A DNA stretch of 64,000 bases from Leptodactylus fallax (lineage: Eukaryota > Chordata > Amphibia > Anura > Leptodactylidae): contig CAMRHE010000017.1 in NCBI GenBank assembly GCA_947044405.1, positions 11,066,001 through 11,130,000 of the forward strand. Direction: 5' to 3'. This document shows positions 23,363 to 36,005 of the stretch, in pieces. Position numbers and translations under genes: made by a program. The notes under the pieces are model-generated. The model was given only the letters and a program-made list of their open reading frames with translations. It ran no database searches and had not been told where the DNA came from. Every line of letters begins with the position of its first letter. Position 1 is the stretch's first letter.

Positions 23363-25545
23363 CTGCCCCCAAAGGATCAAGCATTATGAAATTTAACATG
23401 TAACAATCCTACTTTCCACCATCATCTGTTGGGTGTTCAATAGTCCACTGGTCCCGCTGAAATTGGGGAATTTGGCCAACTTGAGTCTAATGTGTACGAC
23501 CAGCTATACATTCACCTGTCTTCCCACAATTCCTTGCACCACAGCACAATCTAAAAACACCTCCACAAGGGACTCCTGGAGTGAGGGGGGGGGTCTTGTT
23601 CGGTTGGTTGTTCTTGGTTTTGCAAGGAAGGGTTCAGATGCCTTTGCCACTTGGGAATACTTGCCAGTAGTCCAAAATTTTCAGTTACTGTCCCAAATCT
23701 GCAGAGACAATTCCTGAAAATTAGGCTTGTCTAGACCAGACCAGGATTTGGGTTTATACAACTGGCCAAGGGTCATGAAGAGGGGGAAGTAATAAATCAT
23801 AGGTGGCAAAAATGGCACCATAATGGGAGACCCATTACTTTCTTTATTTGCAGGACCTATCTATTTTCTAGAAATGTACTGGGATCCAAATCTTCACTGG
23901 CACAGTCAACTCCTATTGAAGAACAGAAGGTTAAAAGCTGACATGTCTAATCTTTAGTTTCCCCTGGAGATAAGTGGCTCCACCGCTGTCTTACAGGCAC
24001 ACAAGACCCTCTTCCTATTTAACTAATGTGCATATTTATGAAGGAGTCTGGAATACAGATCCTCAAGATGTTTTTTCAACAGCTTTCCATATGTTCATCT
24101 ACAGACCATCCAAAAATTTTGCAATACACGTTCTACAACCCGCAAAAACACCACATATTTGCGCAAACTACCCTAACCACACTTTGTTCTCGAGGTTTGC
24201 TGGTTGGCAAGACAATTCTGGGCGTCTATATCTGAAGGAGAAATAATTACTATTTGGAATGATGATGGGTGCTAATGTTCTAGATGAAATCCGCAGAGAC
24301 CGCACGCAACCCATGGATCTGGGCCAGAATTAATACATTTGCAACCAATTACCAGTCAGTCCATGCATACATACGATGATCCATGCCATATGTTGGCAGC
24401 TTTACTGGGCATTTATCTTTCCTATAACCTACATGAAACGGCACTAACATATGGTATAGTATAAAACTTTTTTTTTATGAACCTTCGTACCATATATCTT
24501 ATCTATTTCAGTGCAGGTAATCTCGCTGTGAACATATCATCATTATGAAACCCACCATGAAAAGCAAGCAAAGGTCACCACCACCACGCAGTAAGGCAAG
24601 CACAACCAATTCATCATGTTAAGCCGCACTTGACCCTACGGCAGATGATTCCACAATTTTGCTAGTTCCATGTGGAGAGACCATGGTCTTGGAACAAATC
24701 CAGATAGGTACTAAAGTTCCTCCTATAGGTTTAGAATCATATTCAGAGAAACTACTTGGAAACCAAGAGAGAAATCTGCTCGGACGATTTGACATTAGAC
24801 TTGGTAGGTCCTCCTTATGAAGGTTGCGATATTAAGCTCCTCTCAAGAATCGGCTTTAGAAAACAAATTCTGGGGTATTGTTTTTATGCTTTATGTCATT
24901 CCTCCAGCACAGACATGTGTAGCCTAACCCTTAGTGCACCAGTGAAGGCTACTATATGTGCATTGGGGCTTCTGATTCCCCAGACATCACTTGTGGCCTC
25001 CTATACTTTGACATACATGTCTTACATTAAGAGCACAGTTTACCAATCTGCTTTCCATTTCTAACCATCGCATCAGCATCCTTGTATTCATTGACTGCTA
25101 CATAGATTTTTCCATCCGGTTCAGAGGAAACATTCAATAATGCTCAACTTGCAGTACATAGAGTTCAAGGTAAATCATAAGTAGTCTGAACTTTTATAGA
25201 TACTGTATAGCGATACACAATCATAGCCTACCATCCATGTATTGTGCTCATCCATTTGTCTTATTCTGCTAGCCGCTGAGTCCCCGGATCCTTTCTTTTC
25301 AAACCTTTGTCATAGCGAAATATAAAATTATTACCATTACAAGAACATATCATCATTATCCGCAGAGAGCAATGTCACTGATCCAGCGCAGTTTCAATAT
25401 CAGGATGCTCTTATCGAGTGGTAAAAGTCTTGTCTTGGAAAAAAAAAAATCTGTTTGACAAACCAACAGGTAGATGGAGTGGAGGTAACCAACAGTAGAT
25501 GGAGGCGAGTGACACATGACTTTTGCCACTTTTGTTTTCTACTTA
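23363..25545. other. No gene recognised
   Basis: 23480-23510 (GAGTCTAATGTGTACGACCAGC) is a stray MITE end. Open frames of 90-102 codons (23433, 23974, 24756) overlap other frames and have no recognised domain. Confidence 0.4.
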
Positions 25546-25547
25546 TT

Positions 25548-25735
25548 GCCAGATTGGAGTCGGGAAGGAATTTTTTCCCCTGAAATGGGGCAATTGGTAT
25601 AAGCCTCATGGGTTTTTTTGCCTTCCTCTGGATCAACACTGTAGGGGACTGTAGAGTTATGGTTGGACTTGATGGACTGAGGACTTCATCCAACCTTATC
25701 TACTATGTAACTATATGTAACTATGTAACTATAAC
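25548..25735 (+). mobile_element. LINE or SINE 3' end with TATGTAAC microsatellite tail
   Basis: GGGAAGGAATTTTTTCCCC, ATGGGGCAATTGG, 'gcctcatgggtttttttgcc', TTCCTCTGGATCAACACTG and CAACCTTATCTACTATG run into repeated TATGTAACTA. This order is a frequent amphibian retroposon tail; CR1/L2-type LINEs and their SINEs end in such short repeats. Class is inferred. Confidence 0.75.
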
Positions 25736-27046
25736 TATAGCCTATGCAAGCTATGGCCTGACGCTTTGTAGTCACGTCAGCCGGGAAAGGGTTCTTATAA
25801 AAGGGAAACTTTCCCACACCTTTGGGTCTTCTGTTCAAAGCTCTATTGTGACTACCCATACTAGAATTGTGCTCGACTATATCCAAAGGAAGACGAGTAG
25901 CAAACCGAGTGGGTGTCTGTGAAGTAGACCCTGTAAGAACCAGGCAATAACTGTGTTGCGTCAGGTCCGCTGCTTTCAGGCTATGAAAGTAGGGTGTCTA
26001 CTGTTGAGTATACTGTGGTCAACTACTTTGTGGCTAAAGATGAAGTTTAGTGCTTTATTTGGCCTGGTCTTTACAAGCACGCAAGGCACAAGGATCCAGC
26101 TGCCCTGTCCTTGGGTAGGTCGGTGTGAGCGAGGAACGAAGAACTGTGCATAATCCTATACAACTTTGGGTGTAAATAGTCCCCCAGACAATTGGAGGTA
26201 CGTGATCAAGATAACCACGAGCTGCCCCAGCAAATGCAATAAAAACTATGACCAAAGGCGCCAAATCACTCATCCTAAAGCTCCGCCAACTACTGAAAGA
26301 TAATGAAAAACATCAAAGGGAAATCAGCAAGACGCATTTTTAACTCATCTAAAATATATTATCTAGAAGAAACTCATATGGATCTGCAGGCGTGTTGTTA
26401 GCATATAACAAACAGAAAAAATGTGGCAATAAATATAAGCCACAATTCCAATTACAGACGTGTCTAAACATATATTTTAATAATTCCGCATAAACCAAGG
26501 TTCGGCAGCGGCTCTGCGTGAAAACGGAGTATGATTAAGGGCTGCGATGAACATTTAAGGTTTATTACATTAAAAATGGCTTTGTGTTAAGTCTTAATGG
26601 TGTATAGCGTGTCTGCGGCAAAAACTAATAAATATCTTTTATATAAACGTACAGAAGATTCATGGGGAACAAGGATCGTGACTACGGTGGGAGCAGAAGT
26701 CACCCGGACAACGGGGTGTAAAACAACATGGCAGAAATTCATTATAGACACAAATGTGCCATATACTGGCCATTAAAGGAGCATCGCACATGCATAGAGT
26801 GGAGTCAGCCATTTTGTGGTCCTGGGTCAATGTCTGCCAAAGAAAAAGTCATTAGGTGGCCAACTAATCTTATTTTAATGTGTTTTGCATGGATTTTTTG
26901 GGGAGTGGGAGGTTTTAAAGTAGTTGAGATTCATTAACTTGTTCAACAATGTCAATGACTGTCAAGTAGATTGATGAATACTTGCTCAGCTCACAAAATG
27001 GACAATTTGGGAACTCTATGCGTTAAAAGCGGTCCAGAATCACTTT
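25736..27046. other. No gene; 26330-26700 looks non-repetitive
   Basis: 26330-26700 is A+T-rich with CpG-bearing words (GGTTCGGCAGCGGCTCTGCG) and no repeat resemblance. A conserved non-coding element is possible but cannot be shown from one sequence. Confidence 0.3.
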
Positions 27047-27050
27047 TTAA

Positions 27051-27397
27051 AGGGGTTGTCCGGTCCAAAACTTTTTTTCTTTTACTCAAAGTAATACTCA
27101 CCTTACCAATAGCTGACCGATTCCTACATAACCCACTGGTCTCTGGATCAAGTTTTCTTCACTAATACACAGTATGACTGCTGCAGCACACACCACTGAG
27201 GTCGCTGCTGCAGCACTTGTCCATGTCAAAACCTGACTGTTGAAAAGCAGGATGCAGAGACAGGTGGGAGATGTTGGAAGCTGGGACATGGGAGCGGCAG
27301 GAGAGCGGTTAGGTGTCTTATTGTATAGCAGTCCAAACTGTTCGTAGAAATTTTAAAGGTGTAGGGCAACCCCACAGTAGAGTTTATGCTGGTCCCT
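27051..27397. mobile_element. TTAA-type element, AGGGGTTGTCCGG left end
   Basis: TTAA-AGGGGTTGTCCGG at the left, GGTCCCT-TTAA at the right. The interior has AATACTCACCTTACC and an inverted CTGCTGCAGCAC pair around 27180-27216. The right edge is less sure than the left. Confidence 0.55.
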
Positions 27398-27599
27398 TTA
27401 ATTTGATCCATTTCATTTCCCCTCCATGCCCCCTTCCCATAATCCATCCTTGCCAACCCTCCTGATGTCCACTAGGCTCTCGCAAAAAAAGGGGTGACCT
27501 CAAGGCGTCCCAGAAGAGTGGGTGAATGTTCCTGACCCAGCAGTAGGTTCCTACATCTGCAGAGTTCCCAGTCATTTTATATGTAACATGGGCCTTATG

Positions 27600-28210
27600 T
27601 GCTGGTCATGTCACAAAAAAAAAAAGAAGTGACTAGCGCATTTTGTTCCCATGTCACAAAAAAAGGGAATGTAACATCCAAAAAGGGTCTTGACGCATTT
27701 CCAAAAAGGGTAGAGCTTTAGGAAAAGGAGGCATGATCATATGTAAATTTTCGCTGAAGGCTCCACACATCGAAATTCATGGATGTCTGCCAACAAAAGT
27801 CAGCAGGCATGCCATAATCCTTGAGCCAATTCCTTACGTCCTTATTTGCTAACAAAGCATTTTGTTCAAGAACCTGTACAGGTAGTCAAGACCCAATAGT
27901 ATAAGTGAGGGCTCGCCCCCTCCTCTCTTAGGGCCTCTTAGAAGATGTGATCTATCGCTGTGTGCCATATACTCTTGTAATGTTGAACCCCCCCCCCCTC
28001 AAAAAAAAAAAAAAAAAAGTAAAGTAGAGTATACCACTATAAATATAGTTCAGCTGTTGTAGCACCCTCACGATGCGTGATTCAGCGTGAACCAGGATTC
28101 CCGTCTCAACCGTCTGGCAGACATTGTAGGCAGAGGGTTAAACAAACTCAATAAAGTAAAGCCGGCACATGACCTCTTCTATCACATTAAAAAAAAAAAA
28201 AAAAAAAAAA
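27600..28210. repeat. Homopolymer-rich stretch
   Basis: Two CATGTCACA-plus-A-run words (27608, 27650), a C run joined to an A run (27988-28018) and a 22-bp A run (28189-28210). Confidence 0.7.
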
Positions 28211-28800
28211 TCAATGGCAAAACGAACAAATTCATGCATGGTTGCCTCCCCATTATTCCTAATTAAAAACAATGGAGCAGTAACGAGAGAAGAGAAAAAA
28301 ATAGACAAAGACCATTTATCAGATATGTTCTTTTGTCTCAGCCAAAGAGATGAGAAATCATCAGCGAGAGTCGGTCAGCAAATATGACAAGTCAATAGTC
28401 ATTTCCTCCCTGACAGGATTAGAGGTATTGCCTGCTAATGTACCCCAATAATTTAGGGTTATTTTTGAATCCCTTAACTACGATTGACCATGTACAGAAT
28501 CTGTGGATTCATCTGAAGCATCTCAAGTAGGTTGCTGTAAGATCTGTTACAGCTTGTTTCTTGATGTACACAGAATGACATCACCAATGACATCACCACA
28601 ATGGTTCTTCTAACAGCTATGCAGGGTGTATGGCCAGTTTGACAAGTATGTACAAGACGGTAACAGAAACAAATTTCAAAGGCGTCTTAAAAGACACCCA
28701 CACTGACTTTGTCCCCTTATCCACCAACTCTTAGTCCCTATATCTTGTCCTTATATCTATGGTTGCTCATTGCAAATAATTCTACGTATGGTCAGGCTTT
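28211..28800. other. No gene recognised
   Basis: Contains a short direct repeat GACATCACCAATGACATCACC near 28575. Nothing else can be assigned. Confidence 0.4.
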
Positions 28801-29036
28801 ATTCACATTGAGAGCCAAGGTTCGGGGATTCAGTTATACATGTTGGAAAAACTATGATATCGTAAGCAATGGTAGAATGATGGGCACCAAGGAATGAAGG
28901 AAACCCAATGGACCCATCATAAGTCAATGGGTCTATCCAAGGCTGCTGGTCTCAGTCATGTAATAGATATGGCACTGATGCCAAGTTTGATGGAGCAGAC
29001 CAGCAGAATTGGGCAAATGCAGATGTGAATAGACCC
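28801..29036. mobile_element. Possible degraded 'TTCACA' MITE
   Basis: ATTCACATTGAGAGCC at the left and GCAGATGTGAATAGACCCC at the right, with CCCAATGGACCCATCATAAG inside. Similarity to the family at 14951 is weak. Confidence 0.4.
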
Positions 29037-29039
29037 CAA

Positions 29040-30060
29040 GCATTAGGTGGCCAACTGGAATTTTTGAACTGAATGTTTGTGAGAAGGTCTCAAGTATTCG
29101 GTACACACGTTTGATAACAGATTCCATTGTTGTTAGCAGGATCTCCCTAAATTTTACAATGTTTGGATTATAATGGTTTAGATTATGTTTTAGATTATAA
29201 TTCATCAATTCCCAATTTTTTGGCCAACCATGTGTTTTCCTACAGAGCTCGGGCCCACTGACTGTCGCTTTCCAGTTGGTGGTAGACCTATGTACTATTG
29301 TGATCTAGTTGTCAAAGTATTTATGATGTTTGGCCTTGGAGTCAAAACTTTATCAAGTCTTAAGTAGATACTGAATGTAATAAAATCTACTGTAGTTTAA
29401 CAACACCTATTGGAAAGAAACATGGAATCTAGAAAAGATTGAGGATCTCATCCTAGGTAATTGGAGGATCTGGAAGTATCATCCTAAGGAGCAAATACAT
29501 GGTTGGCCAAGCCAAATTTTGGAAGTAGAATACCCAAAACTTTTTGAGTGATCGTTAACTATCAGAAAATTCACTCGAGTGATCACAAATTCATTTCGGA
29601 GATCACCCAGTTCTAGTGGCCCCCATTGGCACAGGGGCACACAACACCTAAGTCCCTGAAGAGATGAACACACTCCATAAATACTGACAACTGAACTAAA
29701 GGCTATAAGAAGCTCATCCATTGATATGACTACTACTACTGATCCGAACACTAAAATCTACCATACAATTTACAACTCCGAATATGCCAAACATTAAAAT
29801 TCTCACTACGGCATAAACAGATGATTTTTTATGCATTCAGATTTGTCTTGTTGCCAAAAGAAATGTCAAAAAGTGTTAATGAGAAACGAGCAAACAATTT
29901 CACAGCTAAACTACGAAGATACTGGCACCCACTTTTTGTTCCAAGAAAAACAGGAAATTTGCAATTTTTTTTCCTTTTAAGATTTAATTTTTTAAAATTT
30001 ACTTTTACGTTCATAGGACACAGATTGGAGATCATTTAGGTTACAAGGTTTTTGGAAAGT
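29040..30060. other. No gene recognised
   Basis: A+T-rich. 29821-30039 has open frames on both strands with no family resemblance. Confidence 0.4.
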
Positions 30061-30067
30061 TTTTTAC

Positions 30068-30173
30068 CAAGGCTGTGGAGTTGGTAGGCTCCTCTATCTT
30101 TTTCACAGCCCGACTCCGACTCCTTCATAAATGGCTGACAGCCATGGTCAGTCAGAAGCTATAAAAATCCTGT
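30068..30173 (+). mobile_element. Truncated hAT MITE, 'GGCTGTGGAGTTGG' family
   Basis: CAAGGCTGTGGAGTTGGTAGG, CCCGACTCCGACTCC and GACAGCCATGGTCAGTCAGAAG match parts of 13522-13774. The next element begins where it stops. Confidence 0.65.
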
Positions 30174-30175
30174 TT

Positions 30176-30374
30176 AAGGCCCCACGTTCCGGAAATGCAA
30201 CTTTTTTTTTTTAGTTGCAGCTTGCTGTTTTTTTGAGCCAGAGCCAGGAATGGATTGACAAGAAGATAGAAGTATATGTATATATTTCCCATTCCTTTTG
30301 TAACCATTCTTGGCTTTGGCTCAAAAAAAACGCAACAAAAAAAGCTGCGTTTTCGCAACGTGGGGCCTTAGCCT
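30176..30374. mobile_element. Long fold-back MITE, 'GGCCCCACGTTGCGG' family
   Basis: AAGGCCCCACGTTCCGGAAA pairs with TTTTCGCAACGTGGGGCCTT, and GAGCCAGAGCCAGGAATGG pairs with CCATTCTTGGCTTTGGCTC. Arms are roughly 75 bp around a short loop. Other copies are at 35.9, 41.8 and 56.2 kb. Confidence 0.8.
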
Positions 30375-32640
30375 AAGGATGTTTGACCATTGTTATTTTA
30401 TGGGGAAGGGAAGTACTTCCTAAAACAGTCTTTTTAGTATGCTATTGAGTAATTTCTACTAAGGAATTCCCTAATAGATGACGTTTTACATGATCATCAA
30501 AATTTGTGCAAAATTTCAAAAAATTCTGCCCACATTCTAGGTAGTTTTAAAAATATGGAGAGAAATACCAGTGTTATATCCTTTATTATAAAACATATAA
30601 AACCCACTGTTCCTACAAATATACACCTTGTGTTGTATTGAGATAAGGAAGTATACAGGAGACATATCATGCCCACAACGTCACTGCCTCCACCTAGCAG
30701 ATCATCAGCTTTCCAGGCTTGTCCCTTGGCTTTTTGTCCCATTTTGCATGCCAGTATAAATGGTGTCGACGGTGAAATATGACTGGCGGCCAGATCATGC
30801 CAGCTTAAACGGATGCGGCACAAAGAATCAGCAGGAGCGTTTAAGATGCCAGTTTTGTTTTCAATCAAGTCAAAGGAACATTTCTGAAACCCTCAGTGTT
30901 ATCTTGGAGATCCAAAAAACTCTTTTGCCCAGTGAAAGGACTGAATCAGTGATTGTTTCAAGTCAGATATTTCCAAAGCTTAAAAAAGTGAGGATTGTAA
31001 AAATAACAGGTTTAAATTTTTTTCTTTAAATCTGCTAAAGAACTTGTTATAACACTTAGGAAACAATTTTCTTCTACTTCTATAAGGATAGGCCTACAGA
31101 AACACTGGCAGAGACTGAAGAGACCGATCAGATAAAGCTATGAACACTGATGGTTTAGTCTCTTGAAGTTTCATGGTAAGCTTTCTCTACTGTCTCCAAG
31201 AACAGACTTTCTGGTGAGCTTGTGCTTATATGCAGAAGGTAAACTGAAAAACAGAGCAACAGCCTACATTTTTAATCAGACAAGCCCACAAGAAGGACAC
31301 ATTGTGTATGATGACCGGGTGCAGTGTATGGGTCAGTAAAAATGGCACAGACGACACATGGATTGGTATCAATGTCTCATCCGTGATTTTCACTGACCCA
31401 TTCATTGATATGAATGGACCGAGCCCCAAATATGGACAGATATAGGACCTGCTCCATACATATTAGACTAAGGTTGGACCAACTCATTGACCTATTGACC
31501 ATCTAATCTACATCTGTATTTGATGTTTGTTAGGCCAGGGGTAAAATGGATTGGGGAAGCTTCAACAAGTCCGATCCATTGTTCTCCTACCTACCCCTAT
31601 TGCCCTCAGAACTGAGAAGGGCAGGAGGAATGGCTGTTAGTCACACAAGGGTTCAGTTATTGAATGTGATGGGAAGCTTAAGGCTAACTTCTAAGTAGGA
31701 GATTGTCTATATTTCAGTATTAGGCCCCATGCACATGATTATGAGGGTCTATATTCTATATGTCACCCACAGATAAATCCATACTGTAGCCGCAGCTTAA
31801 AAATTGTATGGAATATGTAAGGCTGTGATCCTGCTAACTGAGTCACAAGTTCTATTATTTTCAATAGAGGTTTTTTTCTTATACCAAGTTGCGATAGTAT
31901 TGTGCTCTGCCTACATAATGTATTGGTATATAGAGAGCTCTCTATATGCCTGTACATTGTACACTTACAAATATATTTTCTCCTAATGTACTGGCATATG
32001 GCGAGATTTTTCTATATGCCCTTAAACCTGCCTGATGGAAAAAAAAATATCTTAAAATAAGGTTTTAGCATTTTTTTTATTATTAAATGATTATTGGGGT
32101 CTAATATTATTATATGGTTTCTGGATACATGTAACGGTGTCCTTTTATAAAGGACATGCCTCTTTAAAAGACCACTCCCACTTTTGCCACGAATTACCAT
32201 TTGTGAATCGCTCTGTGAAGGACTCTCCTAGGTGGACGCCTCTGCATGCTGTAGTAGGAAGGTATTCTTTTAGAAGTATTTCTTATAAGGAAGGATATGG
32301 TGGCTCCATAGGGCAAAAACCAGAGTTCTTACAATAAAAAGGAACCATCCATGTGCCTCCATACAGGTTCCTGACATGGGCATGGGCCCCCATACTACAA
32401 ACAACAAGTATGTAGGAGCAAGCAATGGTCAAGAAGGGTGAAGATGATCAACGTAGCCACACCACCAACAGGTGCCATTTACAGAAGGTTAATCCATTAA
32501 CAAAGCCAGCTACAATTCAACAAGTTGACCATGTCAAGGCCTTGAAACCTGAGATTACTACAAACTTAAGACAAACAATCCATTTACTGACAAGTGGAAT
32601 GTTTTCTTTCACATTTAGGGACCTATAGTTCAACCGGCCC
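30375..32640. other. No gene recognised
   Basis: Open frames up to 123 codons (30497-30868, minus) have no recognisable domain and overlap frames on the other strand. Confidence 0.45.
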
Positions 32641-33060
32641 TTCCACAAATTTCTGTTACCTTGCTTTCCCATCTAGCCGTCTGACCTCTGACCTCCCTGC
32701 ATTGTGATTTTCGGCTTTGTGCGGCTACCTTCGCCTACACTTCATCGCCGCTTGAATGAAGTTTTCTTCTTCGTCTGACAGATTTGTCTCCCATACTCAG
32801 AGGTTAAAATTACTCTCTCTTGTCTGTTTGGAGACGGGCTGCACTTCCACAGACGCTATTGTCACAAATGTTCTGATATGAGTGACACTTTAATTAAGTG
32901 CCGTGACGTTAAATGTTCATCTTAATGTTCTACGCAACACAATACCAGTTTTTTAGCTGACTGTGATAATCTTCTACACTGTTGTAGATAGTATGTAATT
33001 TCTAGTTTATGGCATAAAATGTGCTAATGATGAAATATTTTTGGATTATTTGTATTGCTC
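32641..33060. promoter_or_regulatory. Non-repetitive island, possible conserved non-coding element
   Basis: No transposon similarity. Dense in homeodomain-like words (TTAATTAAG near 32892, CTAATGATG near 33025) and short pyrimidine tracts. Regulatory function is only a suggestion. Confidence 0.25.
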
Positions 33061-33067
33061 ACTAAGT

Positions 33068-33319
33068 CTAGGTTCACTTCTGCGTTGGAGTTTTCCAAGG
33101 AGACTCCGCAGCAGATTCCACTTAAAATCGTCGCAAGGAGGACTTTTCTCTCCACTGGTTTCAGTATAAAACCAGCGGAAACCTAGAAGACCCCATTGTA
33201 GTCTAAGGAGCCCACGGCTGTCCACAGGTAACCGCTTTTTAAGTGGACAGGCTCTCCTTCTTTCGGGTTTCCATGAGGACCCAAACAACAGAGACCCGAA
33301 TGCTAGCATGTACCTAGCA
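33068..33319. mobile_element. 'GGTTCACTTCTGCG' MITE
   Basis: CTAGGTTCACTTCTGCGTTGG at the left and AGCATGTACCTAGC at the right. The interior has CGCAAGGAGGACTTTTCTCTCC and GACCCCATTGTAGTCTAAGG. Confidence 0.75.
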
Positions 33320-35855
33320 TTACATTAGAGTTTTAGTTTTGACAAAAGAGGGAATGGACCACTTTGGAGGAAGATGGATTTTCCAACTAGAAGAGTGGTC
33401 CCTTATTGAAAAAAAGGTTTTTAAGCTATCTTCCAAATTCTCCTCCCCCCGCATTTTTGGCCTCTGTAGGTCTCCACCACTCAAGGGTCTATGATATGAA
33501 AGAAAGAGGTCTATGTCATGCAAAATGAGGTAATAACACCATCTGTGGGCAGCAACAACCGCTATAGTCACATTACATGACATCATCAGGGATCTATGGA
33601 CCATTATGGATCCACAGTAAGTTTTCCTTACCCTTAGAGACAGTCTCTTCTCTACTCATCATTGTCATACCCTACTTCCCATCAGTCATGGTGTCCTTCC
33701 ACCTTCAACAGTTGTCAAACTTGTTCACTTGGCCAAGGGCGATGGTTGCCAAGTTTTTGGGACTGAAGGAAATCCATCATGAGGTCTTTCTTGTTATAGG
33801 AGAATTGAAACACCCATACACACATTAGATAGTAAACCGATACTGCCAAAATGATTGGGTTCTGTTATCATGGTATGAACAGGGCTACAACTACGAGAGT
33901 AATGGCGTTTTGGTTAAACTATATGGAGAGTAGCAAAGTGGGAAATAAGAGGTTAACAGTACAAAAATGCTGATGAAAGGAGATCTCGGTAGAAAGGTAA
34001 ACAGAGCAGAAAAATCAGAGTCCAAAAAATCCTGCAGTTTTAATTTTTCTTGCCCCTACAGGGTGTTCTTTCCTTTAAGATATTTTTTTTTCAAAAAATT
34101 CATCGTTTTCTCAACATTTGGCATTCAGAGTCACATCACACTTTTTTGTGCAAGATGATAATCACTGAGAAGATCTTCTTAAGGTTTACAGTCTCCATAT
34201 CTCCCAGACTGATCTTCTGCACATCCTCCATTAACAGCTCCAGCAGACAAATACCTTAGCCCTTTTTAGCTGCCAATATTATTGGCAAATTTCTGACTGA
34301 ATATAAATTTGGCAAGGACCAAGCAGACGGTAGGGATGAGTAAATGAGTGTTTCCTAAATCAAATGGCGTAGTATTTCACACAATAACGCGTTCACCCTG
34401 GATGCCACACTTCATTGTGTCAGACTTATGGATTTTTGTAGATTTAGGAGGATACATTTGTGCAGTCTGCAAATTTAAACATCAACAGGATAGAAAAAAC
34501 CCATCTCGTATAGAAGTCTGGGAAGCATTTGGTTTTGGCCACTAATGGAATCCCTGGGAGCCGCGTCTATAGTTGGATCTCCTGGTGAGTTGACATAGAA
34601 TGTCAAAATATTCCTACATAAGCAAACTATTATGTTGAAACGGCCCCTTCTATCAGACCACGACTTTTCACAGCAGCTCCTCACCTCGGAAACAGAGAGT
34701 TGGCTCCAGACATAAAGAGCCGGAACGACTTCTACATTTCAGCCCAAACCAGGCTTCAGCAGGTGCTGTCAATCACCCAGAAGCCGTTCAGACTTGTGTT
34801 AACCATTTCCATATCTTTACCCACAATCCATTATTTGTCAAGGGTTTTCAGAGAATGAGAAGATTCAACTAATGGAACATGAGACCTGACCTATTCTAAT
34901 TTTGAGGGCATGTTGCACTTTGGTCAAGAATCATTTTCGAGAATGGGGTCTACAAAGACGAGGGTGGTCACATTAAGCAAAAAAAAAATCAGCTTTATAT
35001 GATAACATTCCTACTGTCTGCAGCTACCATCAACTACCTTTGGGAAGCTTTAAAAATCTGCATGAAGTGAGCTCCCCCGGTGGCGGTGGCAGAAAATTTT
35101 TATTGCCTCATGTGCAATAGTGCCATCTGTCTCTATGATAGGTGTCATGGGCAGCGGACTGTGTATCCACTATACACAGGTGGACTTTAGACCCACTCCC
35201 AAGGGCAATGTCTAAGTAGCTGCCCCGATATTTACCCTTTAACCTCTATACCAGGATCTGGATTTCACTGAAGAGAAACTACCTTCCTTTTGGAGTGGTC
35301 TCGATGTTGGTAGAAGCTAGCCAGGGGCTAGAGAGACCCTGGGGCTCGGTATACATACAAAGTCAGAAAAAAGGCCAATGGTTAATACACATGGAAACCG
35401 TCAGAATGCAGGCTGGGGAAGGATCACAGGTGTGTGCATTGGCCCTTAAAGTTGCAGGCTCAGAAGGTGGTGAAAAACAGTATGAAGAGATAGGAGCTGC
35501 AGTGTGTAGCAGAAGTAACCTGATGGCGGTGTGGGCTGGGAGAGACAGTACGTCGGCCAATCTGTTGCTGTGGAGGTGGATTCCACCATGATTCGGTCTC
35601 CTATCGTATTCTACGGGGGGCAGAGAACAGAGCAGGACCCCTAAAAGAATAAACCTCCTGCTCTATCTTGCTCTTGGATTCTGCACCTGATTCGACCACA
35701 AAGTCCGCAACTCGAGAGGCAGCTATCCACCTCAAATACCTCTAAATTTTCCACTGTGTGAACATATTCCAAGGGACCAGGAGAGCACTGATATAGTAAG
35801 TGACTCCCTACTATGATTAGCTGCACTTCTAAAACTCTCCTTATCTACCCTCAGG
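33320..35855. other. No gene recognised
   Basis: 33715-33830 has a CCCATACACACATTAGATAG phrase from the 'CATACACATTAGA' group. The rest is unassigned; open frames to 98 codons have no support. Confidence 0.4.
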
Positions 35856-35859
35856 ATAA

Positions 35860-36003
35860 GACAAAACATTGGTGTTGTGTTTTTTTTTTTCTTGCAGATT
35901 TTTTTTTTTCTCTCAGCCAAAGCCAATATTGGCTTCACAAGGAATAGGAAATATAAAAGGAAGCACCAAAAATGTGCAGTTTTCTGCAACGTGTAGCCTC
36001 AGC
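35860..36003. mobile_element. Fold-back MITE, 'GGCCCCACGTTGCGG' family, decayed
   Basis: TTGTGTTTTTTTTTTTCTTGCAG, TCAGCCAAAGCCAATATTGG and GTTTTCTGCAACGTGTAGCC follow the family order, but the left terminus is poorly preserved. Confidence 0.55.
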
Positions 36004-36005
36004 TG

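Noticed and set aside
30497..30868. A 123-codon minus-strand frame as an exon or gene
   Set aside because: No recognisable domain, no convincing splice sites in frame, and overlapping open frames on the other strand.
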